Assembly: GCA_000149265.1 (NCBI GenBank)
Contig: CH002076.1
Location: 325,831-389,830 of the forward strand
Direction of reading: 5' to 3'
Source of the DNA: Ciona savignyi
Lineage: Eukaryota > Chordata > Ascidiacea > Phlebobranchia > Cionidae
DNA: 64,000 bases
Part shown: in pieces, positions 37,201-43,689 of the stretch
Numbering within the stretch: the stretch's first letter is position 1
How the letters are laid out: each line of letters begins with the position of its first letter
Notes under the pieces: generated by a model
Database searches by the model: none
What the model saw: only the letters and a program-made list of their open reading frames with translations
Told to the model about the DNA's origin: nothing
Position numbers and translations under genes: made by a program

Positions 37201-39796
37201 AAATAAAGCATATCTTGCAGACAGAAAAACATACCGTTTTAATCTGTATATACTGCATGCTACCTTTTCATTTAACTGCTTGATTTCCCGCTTCATGTTC
37301 CTTCGTTCGGTCTGCCATTCCGCTTCTCTCGGGCTGAGAAATTTGTTCGACAATATTTGAGGGCTCTCTGACCGTACTTTTTCCTTTGGGAAGGTACAAT
37401 TTACTAGACAGATTATTTTTACTAGATTAATTTTAACTTTTACAAACACATACACTGAACCTAATAATTTAATCCATTTAAAAATGAGTTCTATATAGTA
37501 TATATATATAACGAAGAATGCACAAAGGAACGAACAATGTATAAAGAAATATTGATATATATCACTTACTTGTAGATCCCCATATGCTTTATCCAACTGT
37601 ACATTTTCTCGGTACAGCAGTTTAAATTGCGCTTCTAAAGTTCGGCGGTCTTCGGGAGTATTCGGAATCCGAACAGAATCGGAATCCGAATAGGTGTCTT
37701 CTCTTGCATCGCTTGAGAAACGCTATAAAACAAAAAAGTTGATATATAATACTCATCTGCACTTTACAGTGATATAAGCATCAAAGCTCGGGCAAGTTTG
37801 TTTGTATTAAGTACGTATAGATAAGTGAGTGTAAATTTATACTTAAAATGGATTCTACTTTTTTGGAGTAGTGATTTTTACATGAAGGTAAATTGACTTT
37901 AGAAATTTGAGTTAACAAGAACTTTATACATGATATGCACTAAAAAGGACTTACCCCTTTAAGTGGCAAATTCGGAAGAACACGTTTCTTGGGAAAATCG
38001 CCCTAAACACATTAACTTGTTATAATTTATGCTGACATCGTATTAATATCCAGTTACATTTAGGTTATAGTAAAGCTACGAAGGCCGTGAACCAGGTAGT
38101 TTAAGATTGATTTAAAATTGAATGCCTTAGACCTCTTAACTGGAGTGTATATCTGGTAGGTAAGCTATTTAGCATTGCCTTCCTCCCGGTGTGCAAAACA
38201 CTTCAAGATCCGATATTACGACGACTAGCAGTGAATTAAGGTTTGTCGTTAACCAGGCATAAAAATTAGCTTCCTGTTTTGTTCACCGCTTAATTCAAGT
38301 TACCTCTTTTCCTATATTCCGCAGATCACCCGTTGAAGAATGTTTTCGAAGTTGGGACTTGAAGACAGTCACTGGAAACTATATGAAACATAATGTTAAG
38401 AATGTCGTTAACATGAAGAATAAAATGCTTACCGGCATCTTGGATTCGTTACTGCCACCAAACCGAACAGGTATGAAAGGTCCTGTTGACCAATTTCGTC
38501 TTCGTTTTTTTCCCTTTAAAACTTTTTGTTCAGGACCTGCAAGAAACACATTTATAGACTACTCTTATGTTGTCTTTAGCCAGTTGATAATGTATTTGAA
38601 ACCACTGCGGGATTTCTATTATATGGATGTTATAAGAACTATTAACTTAGTCCGACAGGTTGGTCTAGTCTAGCGGTTGCGTCGCCTTTCAATCGAAAGG
38701 TTGCAGGTGCGAAACTGGTCGGTTGTGAACCCAGCGGATTAATGGGTTCTACCAAATCGAAGGAACGTGTCTATCAAATACAACAGACTGCAATAGCTCC
38801 GGTAACCCGACGATTGCCCGTGTGATAACCCCTTGGTTTTTCCATTCACAGGGATAAACATGAATATCCTATCCTAACTGTGTGGATCTCATGTGTGTAT
38901 TATTTTTTTAGTATTTTATGAGTTTAATATTTTCAAAACATCCTCAATCCTAATATACTTACTTGTTATATGCGACGGGGTTGTGATCGGGATAAAAAAT
39001 GCAGTCGAGGAAGACCCGAAGTCATCTGGAGGAATATGATCACTTAATTCCTCATCATCTATAATTGCTGATGCGTCGTCACTTGTTGCACCATCGTCAA
39101 TCTGTAAGTAGAGCAATGGGATGAGATATTATAACAAGTACGCGTGTTTATCACACCTAAGCCTTGTACTACTGTATAAATATCAAGACCATTAGGCTTA
39201 TTCATTTAAAATGTTAAACTATATATAAAAAAGATGTTTTTATTTTTCACTTCTTGGCTGTGCTCAATTTCCGTCACTAAAACTGTTTTTGCATACAAAT
39301 TGTTATATGAGCGGTTGAATACCTAATTTAGGTTTCACCATCTTGCGATTTCGAAAATTGCCGTTTCGGCTATTCTTGAATTTTCTAAGGTGCTTGGTTT
39401 GTACTTATAGCAATCACAGTAAAATAATCGACATGCATGGGTGCTAAAACTATTCTAACGAGTTGTCCAGTGTTCGTACGTTTAAGTTAGCAAATGTCTA
39501 AAACTGTAGTAATACAGAAATAGTTTAATTACCTGCAAATTCACTTCTGGTTTGCTTAAATATTGATCTTCAGATCCACCTGTATTTTGTTGATCATATA
39601 CCAGATACGTTTTTGTGTCTGGATCTATTGATCTTTCAAAGTCGCTGTGAGCAATGTTCGAAATATTTGTTTGTTTGTTAGTCTCAATGGGGCATGTTGT
39701 TTCTTCGCTGGGAAACGTGTTTACATGCTTTGTCTCGTTAGTTTCACTCTCACTGGTGTCATTTGGAGTCTGCATGCCAAGCCCCCCATCCGCCAT
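474..39796 (-). CDS. Giant coiled-coil protein with C-terminal SH3 domain (about 49 exons)
   Basis: The start chosen is the ATG at 39796, which reads MADGGLGMQTP and has A at -3 and G at +4. Exons, some limits within about 5 nt: 39796-39532, 39101-38961, 38532-38436, 38374-38306, 38004-37957, 37722-37571, 37390-37267, 36233-36107, 35903-35822, 34197-34043, 33593-33440, 33270-33160, 32659-32538, 32405-32268, 31991-31817, 31611-31041, 30580-29663, 29605-29490, 29424-28130, 28035-27889, 27495-27305, 26930-26775, 26643-26552, 26130-26003, 25673-25488, 25182-25008, 24780-24646, 24391-24194, 23824-23670, 23574-23233, 22374-22090, 21980-21693, 20654-20534, 20363-20240, 19975-19795, 19115-18977, 14532-14331, 13992-13810, 12797-12650, 12125-12001, 11665-11492, 11216-11046, 10575-10441, 4741-3309, 3197-2972, 2838-2650, 1817-1565, 1297-1044, 608-474. 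The N-terminus is acidic and polar. The bulk is heptad-rich E/K/L/Q coiled coil broken by Ser/Pro linkers, and an SH3 domain ends the protein. Size and style recall centrosomal or Golgi scaffolds. The SH3, with its acidic-Leu-Pro insert, recalls RIM-binding proteins, but I do not recognise the orthologue. Introns not listed elsewhere are AT-rich with nothing evident. The stop at 474 could instead be intron if GTTGGT at about 479 is a donor; the gene would then continue left of the window. Confidence 0.8.
3309..4741 (-). CDS. Large Ser/Thr-rich exon of the giant coiled-coil gene
   Basis: This is one of the two longest exons of the gene, about 478 codons. It opens with a short coiled coil (RENQLLKNRIDKLKEAL). 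A long low-complexity region follows, rich in Ser, Thr, Pro and Asn, with many SP/TP dipeptides that could be proline-directed kinase sites. It closes in a second helix (EVTKAREEAKKWFNEV to LEGEITRLKSVEE). The acceptor is TTCTCAG at 4742 and the donor GTAAGT at 3303-3308. The start is phase 0, matching the end of the exon at 10441 on the other side of the inserted retrotransposon. The end is phase 2, matching the next exon at 3197. Plus-strand reading frames over this interval are shadows. Confidence 0.8.
5092..5386 (+). repeat. 5' LTR
   Basis: 295 bp, TGTCACAAAC to ACGCGACA. It matches the 3' LTR over its whole length by eye. It contains a perfect CRE palindrome TGACGTCA at 5180-5187, a plausible promoter element. 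The 61-codon open frame inside it (from 5124) recurs in the 3' LTR and is not a gene. Confidence 0.95.
5180..5187. promoter_or_regulatory. CRE palindrome in the 5' LTR
   Basis: The perfect octamer TGACGTCA, the CREB/ATF consensus site, lies about 90 bp into the LTR. The copy in the 3' LTR is at 10028-10035. Function is inferred. Confidence 0.4.
5389..5406 (+). promoter_or_regulatory. Primer binding site of the retrotransposon
   Basis: TGGGGGCCTGTCCGGGAT begins two bases after the 5' LTR with TGG, complementary to the CCA end of a tRNA. The priming tRNA was not identified; its 3' arm should read ATCCCGGACAGGCCCCCA. Confidence 0.6.
5474..9109 (+). CDS. Gag-protease-integrase-reverse transcriptase polyprotein (RT cut short)
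   Basis: ATG 5474 (MEKLIEAGKQL) is preferred over 5444 for its A at -3. The N-terminal basic/acidic coil contains three near-perfect 11-residue repeats (EAEERKVQAER) near 5596-5697. A Ty3/gypsy Gag core follows (LPAFVDGKDELDSYLLRFER). Then come two CCHC knuckles at about 6366-6500 (CFSCKQRGHTARECP and CFICDRTGHLAKDC) and an aspartic protease site DTGCT near 6695. Integrase has an HHCC finger (ending CRSCDICQ, about 7370) and a DDE triad in VAVDLIGP, LSDMGAQ and GLVEKFNG (about 7453-7760). RT motifs include YASAVVVVKKKDG, TIDLTKGYWQ and the catalytic YIDD (about 9012). The frame stops at 9107, in the RT thumb, right after LFEGWL. The rest of RT and RNase H lies in the next frame. Confidence 0.9.
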   Translation: MEKLIEAGKQLGLADEALLRFISEQQAIEREERSRERREAREAEERKVQAEREAEERKVQAERETEERKMQAEREYQLNLRKIELQIAEVNATRSPPAVGVAGKAKAPRLPAFVDGKDELDSYLLRFERFATSSRWEKSEWATSLSALLTGRALDVYSRLSDTAAVDYDLLKQALLNRYDLTEEGYRCKFREAKPEKDESSEQFIIRLTNYLTKWVEMSGSTTSWEEVSALLVKEQFIQTCPKELSIYLREQAPKSLDSLSTIADQFLNAHSRNLSSTGNRGASRTMSDQWNTPADVQCFSCKQRGHTARECPQLKGDASRVIRRCFICDRTGHLAKDCKCRSSIRSPAKQVGSAGETLNSRRENDAKEGKGRKKVVCTPDEVPDDVMRKLPVRKGLVGDRLVDTLRDTGCTGVIVKREFVDESQLTGSKGFVTLLDSTTVKAEVANITVDTPFYKGTVEAFCLPNTLHDLIIGNVPGARCPDDPYPTWETSCAVQTRSEKLKKEAKPLRIRKGIPWTVTDKDGFEEAQKADSTLESLWTAEDTRVKGEQVTSFKVEEGLLYRMFQHPKVNNGKWLRQLVVPQNLRPKVLEIAHESIMGGHMGIKKTLDKVTSNFYWPGIRDDVKRFCRSCDICQRTVNKGSVTRAPLQKMPLIDVPFKRVAVDLIGPIHPPSEGGHRFVLTLVDYATRYPEAVPLKTITTEAVAEALVDMYSRLGIPDEVLSDMGAQLISDCMREVERLLKINHLSTTPYHPMCNGLVEKFNGTLKGMLKRLCCDEPKQWHRYINALLFAYREVPQEGTGFSPFELLYGRTVRGPMSILREMWANGATESSVQCSYRYVFDLRQRLEETMKLAQEELLKSQIKNKRHFDKKSKPRCLEENDRVLVLLPTDNNKLLMHWKGPFTVERKVGLNDYALNIAGKRKTFHINMLKKYYAREEDGNKEQRSSSAKACCAMYDDNDGMQESEGEDLLELCPLPSNESVQDIRFGEQLSQEQVNGATKLAQTYARVFDDLPGKIDCVEHRIKLTEDKPIRSKPYPVPFKIREELAKDIKEMLRLRIIRRSNSPYASAVVVVKKKDGTNRICIDYRKLNKITVFDPEPMVTAADVFEKLSGDKYFTTIDLTKGYWQVPVAKEDIQKTAFVTTEGSYEFLKMPFGMVNSGATFVRAMRELLKGIDHVENYIDDVIVHTSTWEQHLETLNLLLKRLFEGWL
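9109..9819 (+). pseudogene. RT thumb and RNase H segment, out of frame with the main polyprotein
   Basis: This continues the pol homology in the -1 frame: TIKPSKC, the RT segment RVDFLGHNI and the connection region FLGLTGYYRDYIPNY. RNase H has TDASDKGVGGVLLQ, the catalytic Glu in STIEKECLGIV, and TDHQPLVYL. No ATG lies at its start and an upstream stop (TGA 9094-9096) closes this frame. Expression would need a -1 shift between about 9095 and 9107. No classical X-XXY-YYZ slippery heptamer is visible there, so a mutation or sequence error is more likely than programmed shifting. The frame ends at TGA 9817-9819. Confidence 0.8.
9925..9939 (+). promoter_or_regulatory. Polypurine tract of the retrotransposon
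   Basis: A purine-rich run AAATGGGGGGTGA abuts the 3' LTR, the expected primer site for plus-strand DNA synthesis. Confidence 0.6.
9940..10234 (+). repeat. 3' LTR
   Basis: 295 bp, offset by exactly 4,848 bp from the 5' copy with no difference seen. The CRE palindrome TGACGTCA recurs at 10028-10035. Confidence 0.95.
10760..10890 (+). repeat. Possible decayed SINE-A fragment
   Basis: TAGTGAGTTGTGTCCTTAGC and the bases after it resemble the SINE-A core (TCGGTTGTGTCCTTGGGCAA). No tail remains. Confidence 0.3.
14864..15695 (+). mobile_element. Non-autonomous hAT-type element (about 830 bp)
   Basis: The ends are inverted copies. The left end reads GTGTGGTTCCCAAAGT and then GGTCGCGACCCAAA. The right end, reverse complemented, reads CAGTGGTTCCCAAAC and then GCGCGACCCAAA. 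CAGTGGTTCCCAAA is a typical hAT terminal sequence. Just inside the left end are three short repeats of GGGTCGCG. No transposase frame was found, and no clear 8-bp target duplication survives, so it is old. It lies only about 500 bp upstream of the hAT-derived gene. Confidence 0.75.
16193..18799 (+). CDS. ZBED-like hAT transposase-derived protein, probably domesticated
   Basis: Three exons: 16193-17784, 17947-18081 and 18316-18799. Donors are GTAAGC and GTAAGA, acceptors TTTCAG and TTTTAG; 736 residues. ATG 16193 (MFSTRRKRARHSK) has A at -3. Two BED zinc fingers come first: C27, C30, H47, C51, and a second ending CSICD to HRNRC near residue 175. A hAT catalytic-domain remnant follows, then a C-terminal dimerisation segment (NPYKFWLGRRAHCRELANLA). 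The usual first catalytic motif TTD.W reads LTTAEQDSF, and the usual SAERVFS near the end reads CGTAGSSI. So the first Asp and the final Glu appear lost, while an AGDN stretch may keep the second Asp. Three long open exons with clean splice sites argue for selection as a host DNA-binding gene. It lies antisense inside an intron of the giant gene. Confidence 0.8.
18820..18825 (+). terminator. Polyadenylation signal of the hAT-derived gene
   Basis: AATAAA lies 21 nt beyond the stop codon at 18799. It implies a very short 3' UTR that ends well before the next minus-strand exon (18977-19115). Confidence 0.6.
22840..23050 (+). repeat. SINE-A copy
   Basis: It holds the family core: GTCGCCTATCAGCC, GGTTGCAGG, GTGTTCTTGGGCGAGGC, ACACACTGCAATAGC and CAGTAACCCAACGGTGGGG. 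Intronic and antisense to the giant gene. Confidence 0.75.
24781..25007 (-). other. Candidate GC-AG intron in the giant gene
   Basis: The exon ending at 25008 (QESMLKDIE) has no GT donor nearby; the only boundary that keeps the frame is GAAG followed by GCATAA. The next exon starts after TTCACAG at 24781. The joined codon is phase 1 and gives DIE-EKTSLTDKL, continuing the coiled coil. GC-AG introns are a known minor class; the weak match beyond GC lowers confidence. Confidence 0.5.
27050..27255 (+). repeat. SINE-A copy, 5' truncated
   Basis: Begins within the B-box region (GGTTCGAAACTAGTC). The core (TGTGTCCTTGGGCAAGG) and the tail (GCGTTTTCCCATTCACGGG, TATCCTATA) are present. Confidence 0.75.
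28130..29424 (-). CDS. Long mixed coiled-coil and linker exon of the giant gene
   Basis: About 430 codons. The first part is coiled coil (ENELLINHIRELENEMMQK onward). A Ser-rich linker follows near residues 170-200 of the exon (PTSRHSNSSMNVECVS), then another coil and a second linker with DFGRTIDNLIDFDSPSEA. It ends in a hydrophobic helix (SLLDGLHSVLSFAQASL) next to the donor GTGTGA. There is no membrane-length segment. Plus-strand reading frames here are antisense shadows. Confidence 0.8.
29663..30580 (-). CDS. Long coiled-coil exon of the giant gene
   Basis: About 305 codons of almost uninterrupted heptad-type coiled coil. It runs from LHDLQNQVEEFRNRMM to LDEIENEKNLEIDEL and KKIQNMSQQLEAELE. 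Very few prolines or glycines occur, so a long parallel rod is likely. The donor is GTTGGT at about 29662, the same unusual +3/+4 form as at 1043. Confidence 0.8.
30691..31015 (+). repeat. SINE-A, near full length (reference copy in this window)
   Basis: The tRNA-like head has an A box (TGGTCTAACGG) and a B box (GGTGCGAATCT) about 35 bp apart, as in polymerase III promoters. The core contains TGTGTCCTTGGGCAAGGCAC, GGTAACCCGACAATGGGCGC and TTTTCCCATTCACGGGGAT. The tail is a TATCC/TATCCTA simple repeat followed by A-rich sequence. This is a tRNA-derived SINE. At least a dozen copies or fragments lie in the window. Confidence 0.85.
31700..31815 (+). repeat. SINE-A 3' fragment
   Basis: Retains GATCCGGTAACACGAAGGTG, GAGATAACCCTTCCACATTT, ACGGGGATAAA and the ATCC-type tail. 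The next exon of the giant gene begins near 31817 on the minus strand, so the repeat reaches the exon edge. Confidence 0.55.
32814..33065 (+). repeat. SINE-A copy
   Basis: Head TCCGACCGGTTGGTCTAGCG, B box GGTGCGAATCT, core GTTGGGCAAGGCACTTTACG and GGTAACCCGACGATGGGCGC. Confidence 0.8.
33725..34035 (+). repeat. SINE-A copy, diverged
   Basis: Core GTCGCTAGCGAATCGGTTGT, GTCCTTGGTAAAGGCAC and the tail GCGTTTTCCCATCCACG are recognisable. The head is damaged. Confidence 0.65.
34530..34670 (+). repeat. SINE-B copy (second tRNA-like family), diverged
   Basis: CGTATTGTCAAATGGTTAGA and CGGCTGTGAAACTTTGCTCG followed by an A-rich end. First of three SINE-B copies in a row. Confidence 0.5.
34676..34805 (+). 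repeat. SINE-B copy
   Basis: Head TACGGACGTATGGCCAAATG, then CGTGGCCGATTC, GATTAGCCCATCGCGAATTT, GAAACTTGGTGCCGTAAAC and an A-rich end. A-box-like TGGCCAAATGA and B-box-like CGAATTTGAAA suggest tRNA origin. Confidence 0.6.
34890..35012 (+). repeat. SINE-B copy
   Basis: GGTGGTGTATAGCAGAATGG, GAGCAACGAGCCCATCTTGG, GTTTGAAACTTAGCTCG and an A-rich end. Confidence 0.55.
35984..36000. repeat. AT dinucleotide microsatellite
   Basis: A short run of ATATAT in an intron of the giant gene. Confidence 0.85.
36534..36996. mobile_element. hAT-type MITE with perfect 8-bp target duplication
   Basis: 463 bp. The left end CAGGCCCGGTGCTAGG and the reverse-complemented right end CAGGGCCGGTTTTAGG are terminal inverted repeats. 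Further GGGGCCC-rich subterminal motifs occur near both ends. Flanks are CTCTCTAT on both sides (36526-36533 and 36997-37004), the 8-bp duplication expected of hAT. No coding capacity. It contains a short TA repeat. Confidence 0.88.
36740..36760. repeat. TA dinucleotide microsatellite
   Basis: A run of TATATA repeats inside the hAT MITE. Confidence 0.85.
38648..38878 (+). repeat. SINE-A copy with internal deletion
   Basis: Head TCCGACAGGTTGGTCTAG, B box GGTGCGAAACTGGTC, then an internal deletion before ACCCAGCGGATTAATGGGTT. Tail ATGAATATCCTATCCTA. Confidence 0.8.
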
Positions 39797-40734
39797 CGTT
39801 ATGAACTTTTGGAACAACAGAAATTTAAAGCAAATAAGTACACGATGTGTTATATAATATATATAATTTCACACAAGCATCAATTACAAAAAAGTTTTAT
39901 TTATGATTTTTGTTACTATTTCTGAAAATTACAATTGTTTTACCCCAACTACCATGCTTTTGAGTCGCCATGCTTTCGCACTTGACCGGATATATAGCTT
40001 GAAGCCGTAAGAATAGCTTTGTAAAAAAACAATAATTCTATATGCATATCTATGGGTTATAGGCATCAATAGCACTTGCACAGTTAAACAGTACACATTA
40101 GTTATCTGACAATAATAAACGGACCTAACTTCTTTTAACATTCGTTTTCCTTACGATTATCTGTCAATATAGGCTACCTTTCTAAATACCCCAATGCAGA
40201 TTTCTCCTGCTGAAAAAGATATATTACGTCCGTGTAACATTATTAACTTTTCCCATAAGCTTTTAATTTACCGGTCACATACAGAAGTTAAAAGTTTAGC
40301 TCGACGCAATTTGCTGATGGGTACCGAATTGAGACAAAGAACCAAGAGCTAGTTACGCGTCTCTAAACCACTCACGATAAATAACTAGCAGTGTTAGGTT
40401 TCAAGGTTTATTGAATTGGTAACTTAAGCGTAAGTATAGAAAAACAGCGGAAATAATCTTTTGTTTAGATGTAGTATGTATAACTTTAATATAAAAATAT
40501 GTATAAAACAGGCAAGCATACTCCATCGATTGAAAAGCTTTTTAACCACCCAGAGAAATAATAAAAAATACAATTATACTTCGATCGCTTGTTTTAGTGG
40601 TTAAGTCAGTCAATCACAGTGATACCGGGATAGTTTTGTTCACCAATCTAGATGTCCACTGTGTGGCTCTCAGCGTTTGTTCCTCGTAATGATCAATGTT
40701 CCACCCGGTCCAGTGGCTTGAAATCGATCGCTCA

Positions 40735-41060
40735 GTAATCACAGTAATACCAAATAACGAATAACTCGGTGGTATAGTGCGTCGTATATTTTAAGTGAAG
40801 GGTTCCTACTTTGAAACTGGTCGCTGGCTAGTCGGTGTTATTGTCATGAGCAAGGCACTTCACAGACATTACCAAACCCAGTGAATTAATCGATTTTACC
40901 AAATTAACGTAGCGTTTCCATTATACACAACCGACTGCAAGAATTACGATAAGGCTGACGCGAAGTGTTCTGACGGTAAACCGTTTAAAATCAATTTCTT
41001 GAGTATGCACGAAGTAATCTGACGTTTGCCCGTGTGATAACGACGCTTGTATTCATGGGG
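40735..41060 (+). repeat. SINE-A copy, strongly diverged
   Basis: Retains AACTGGTCGCTGGCTAGTCG, GAGCAAGGCACTTCACAGAC and GTGTGATAACGACGCTTG. It abuts the better copy at 41069. Confidence 0.6.
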
Positions 41061-41068
41061 CAAACATG

Positions 41069-41365
41069 ATTCGTCCGGCGGTTTAGTCTGGCGGCTATAA
41101 GTGCGTCACCTTCGAAAGGTTGCAGGTGCGCAACTGGTCGCTAGCTAGTCGGTTGTGTCCTTGGGCAAGGCACTTTCCGGACATTGCCTGAACCCATCGA
41201 ATTAATGGGTTCTACAAAATTGAAGAAACGTGTCTATCATATACAACACACTGTAATAGCTCCGGTAACCCGACGGTGGGCGCGAGGTGATCTGACGATT
41301 GCCCGTATGTTAACCCCCTTTGGTTTTCCAATTACAGGGATAAACATGAATGTCATATCCTTTTA
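41069..41365 (+). repeat. SINE-A copy, well preserved
   Basis: Head TCGTCCGGCGGTTTAGTCTG, core TGTGTCCTTGGGCAAGGCAC, GGTAACCCGACGGTGGGCGC, tail GATAAACATGAATGTC. A reading frame crossing it (41184-41483) is not a gene. Confidence 0.8.
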
Positions 41366-41483
41366 TTCTATGCTATTGCCCTTAGTGGCATTGGTGTGGC
41401 AAATTCACCGCAAACCGAAGTCGTTGTTCAACCTTGTGGTGAAAGCCTCCGGCATGACAAAAACGGACATTGCTTCAAACTAA

Positions 41484-41605
41484 CGGTCGTAGTTCGGTCG
41501 TGTGGATGAATGGTTAACATATACATATACTGAATAATAAACAAAAAACTGTCACAGCAACGAGCACATCATGGGTCTAAAACTTAACCCCATTAAAAAA
41601 ATGAA
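41484..41605 (+). repeat. SINE-B copy
   Basis: GTTCGGTCGTGTGGATGAAT, GCAACGAGCACATCATGGGT, CTAAAACTTAACCCCATT and an A-rich end. Confidence 0.6.
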
Positions 41606-41700
41606 CGGTCGTATGGTCAAATGGTTAGCACGGCCGACTCATATATAACAGAATCATAAGAAATATGCGATCTTAGTAACAAACCGACGACAGGTTAAAT
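41606..41700 (+). repeat. SINE-B 5' part
   Basis: CGGTCGTATGGTCAAATGG and TTAGCACGGCCGACTC. The 3' half is diverged. Directly tandem to the previous copy. Confidence 0.55.
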
Positions 41701-41840
41701 TCTTAGATTGTTGTCTTTATCTCGTGTGTTGATATCGATTAAACACACACTGGTATATCTCCGGCAACCCGATTGTATTCACGAAGTGAGCTGATGATAT
41801 TTATCAGTGTCATAACTACTTGCGTTTATCCACTTCTTAA
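41700..41840 (+). repeat. SINE-A 3' fragment, diverged
   Basis: Resembles the family 3' part: ACACACTGGTATATCTCCGG and CAACCCGATTGTATTCACG. Confidence 0.45.
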
Positions 41841-42642
41841 TTTAATTATAAAGTCCTATCCAGATACAATCAGGGTGTACCTGACGTTATCGATTACACA
41901 TACGTCAACTCGTGGCACGAGTTTAGTGAAAAGGTTAAAGTCATTATCTGATAAATGCATACTTTCACGTAAACGTCTGGCAAAAAGCAAATTTCCCTAT
42001 ATCGTGGACCTTTATAAGAATTTTGACATGTCGTAGTTTATAGTACACGTAGCCTACGTAGTTGTAGCGAACTTTAAGTCAATTGGCGGGTAGTACGACG
42101 TGGTACATTATAATGTTCAATAAACATCAATTAGTGTTTATCATTGGCACTGTCAGAAGAGAGAAAAGTATTATGATTTGATAAGGGATGAAGACGTGAC
42201 TTCATCGTTTCATTGTTTAAAGTTTCGAAACCAAGTTCTTTATAAGTTTTCGGCGACATCGATTATGTCAGTTTGCCTCAGGGTTGTTTAATTTTGGAGA
42301 AAGCGACCATATACAAATACTTACGTGTTGATTGAGCTATTTCCAAGTCCTTCGAACCGAATGCACCCTGAGGCCTAACCAGACCATGATTCAAGTGTCT
42401 CAAATCAACATAATCGCCCCCTTTTAGGGTAATAGGCTAAAATTAACAGCAACGGCCTACGTAAAACACGTTGAAATATATGTCATCGAGGTGTGATGCT
42501 TCTATTGGAACACGCAGTTCGGCGATAACGAGACGCTATGATTACTCATTTATAAGAACGTAATAAAAACGCTCTGTAGCAAGAAATTACCGTGAAACGA
42601 CAATTTTTAACCGAACTGGTTTATAATTTATCGTCTGTGCGG

Positions 42643-42650
42643 TATATAAG
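42643..42650 (+). promoter_or_regulatory. TATA-box-like element
   Basis: TATATAAG, about 1 kb upstream of the FN3 gene start codon. If used, it would imply a long 5' leader or outron. Very tentative in AT-rich DNA. Confidence 0.2.
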
Positions 42651-43659
42651 GTCAAGGTAAATGAACAGAGTGTATACAGAGAAAAATGGAGGTCTACAAC
42701 TAATGACAATACAAGTTACCTGTCTAGCACGAGTGAATTGATTTTCATGTTCAGTTTAGTTTAGTGTGGTTTATTCATTTTTCGCCCAAGTAACAAATAG
42801 CTTCAAGTAAAACGAATCATACAAGAAAAGACGGTAAACCGATGCAGCAAAAGGAAAATATGGCAAACAGAACAGCCATTAAACATGTCATCAAATAAAT
42901 ATATAGTTATTGATTATAAAGGATGCAGCAGCCGAACCAATTCAACATTAGAACAATGTGTAAATATATTTCTTAAAATAAACGATAAAACTCTAAAGAA
43001 GAGCGTACAGTAAAACGCGACCAATACTGTGAAAATTTAGAATACTAAGTAGAAAAAAATCGTGTGCAATTTAAAATAATATATATAGTCGTTTGTTTGT
43101 ATAGTCGTAAAAATTTCAAAGCAATTCGTGGTTTGTATCCTACGGAATGTAGACATCCGCTTAAGGAAACTTGTTAAACAGGAAGGATTTATGAAAACGT
43201 GGCGTATTTATTTTAGCCACCGTGTATGTTCAATATGGCAGCATAGGATTATTGCTCCATAAGTATGCGGCAACCTTAAAGGTATTTGCAAGTATCTTGC
43301 CTCGGGTAATAATCCAACACACGCAAGTTTATGTACATGTTTAGATTATTCTAGACGCTCCTAGATTTAGATTAGGCTGCATTGTTTCGCGCCTCATAAA
43401 CGTGCTCCTAAATCAAATCGTTCATTCGCCGGTTTTCACCGGTGGATGTTGCGTGTGTATATTTAGTTCTCGGGTATTCGGCTTCGTGTATGAGTGAAAC
43501 GAGTCATCACCTGAAAGAACTTTTTGAGTTTCATACTGAACTAAAGATATGAACAAATGAAATTCTCACGAAGATTGACGTTTTAATAAGCCAATATCTA
43601 ATTAGGAAGATTTTATGATTTCAAGCTCCATATAGACAACGCATTTAAATTTTATATTT

Positions 43660-43667
43660 ATTTTAGG
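43660..43667 (+). promoter_or_regulatory. Candidate spliced-leader acceptor of the FN3 gene
   Basis: TTTATTTTAG ends about 20 nt before the ATG at 43690 with no exon apparent upstream. Ciona genes often receive a 16-nt spliced leader at such sites. A normal 5' UTR intron would look the same. Confidence 0.35.
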
Positions 43668-43689
43668 TCCATATTAAAAATCAATCAAA

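Larger units (their letters stand above)
39797..43689. other. Intergenic region between two divergent genes
   Basis: It separates the minus-strand giant gene from the plus-strand FN3 gene and should contain both promoters. Apart from SINE-A and SINE-B copies (40735-41840) I see no coding exon. Open frames here lack splice sites or homology. A TATATAAG lies at 42643-42650. Confidence 0.6.

Noticed and set aside
41184..41483. Plus-strand 99-codon frame
   Set aside because: Begins inside a SINE-A copy and has no homology.
41773..42036. Plus-strand 87-codon frame in the intergenic region
   Set aside because: No family, no splice sites, begins at the edge of a SINE fragment.
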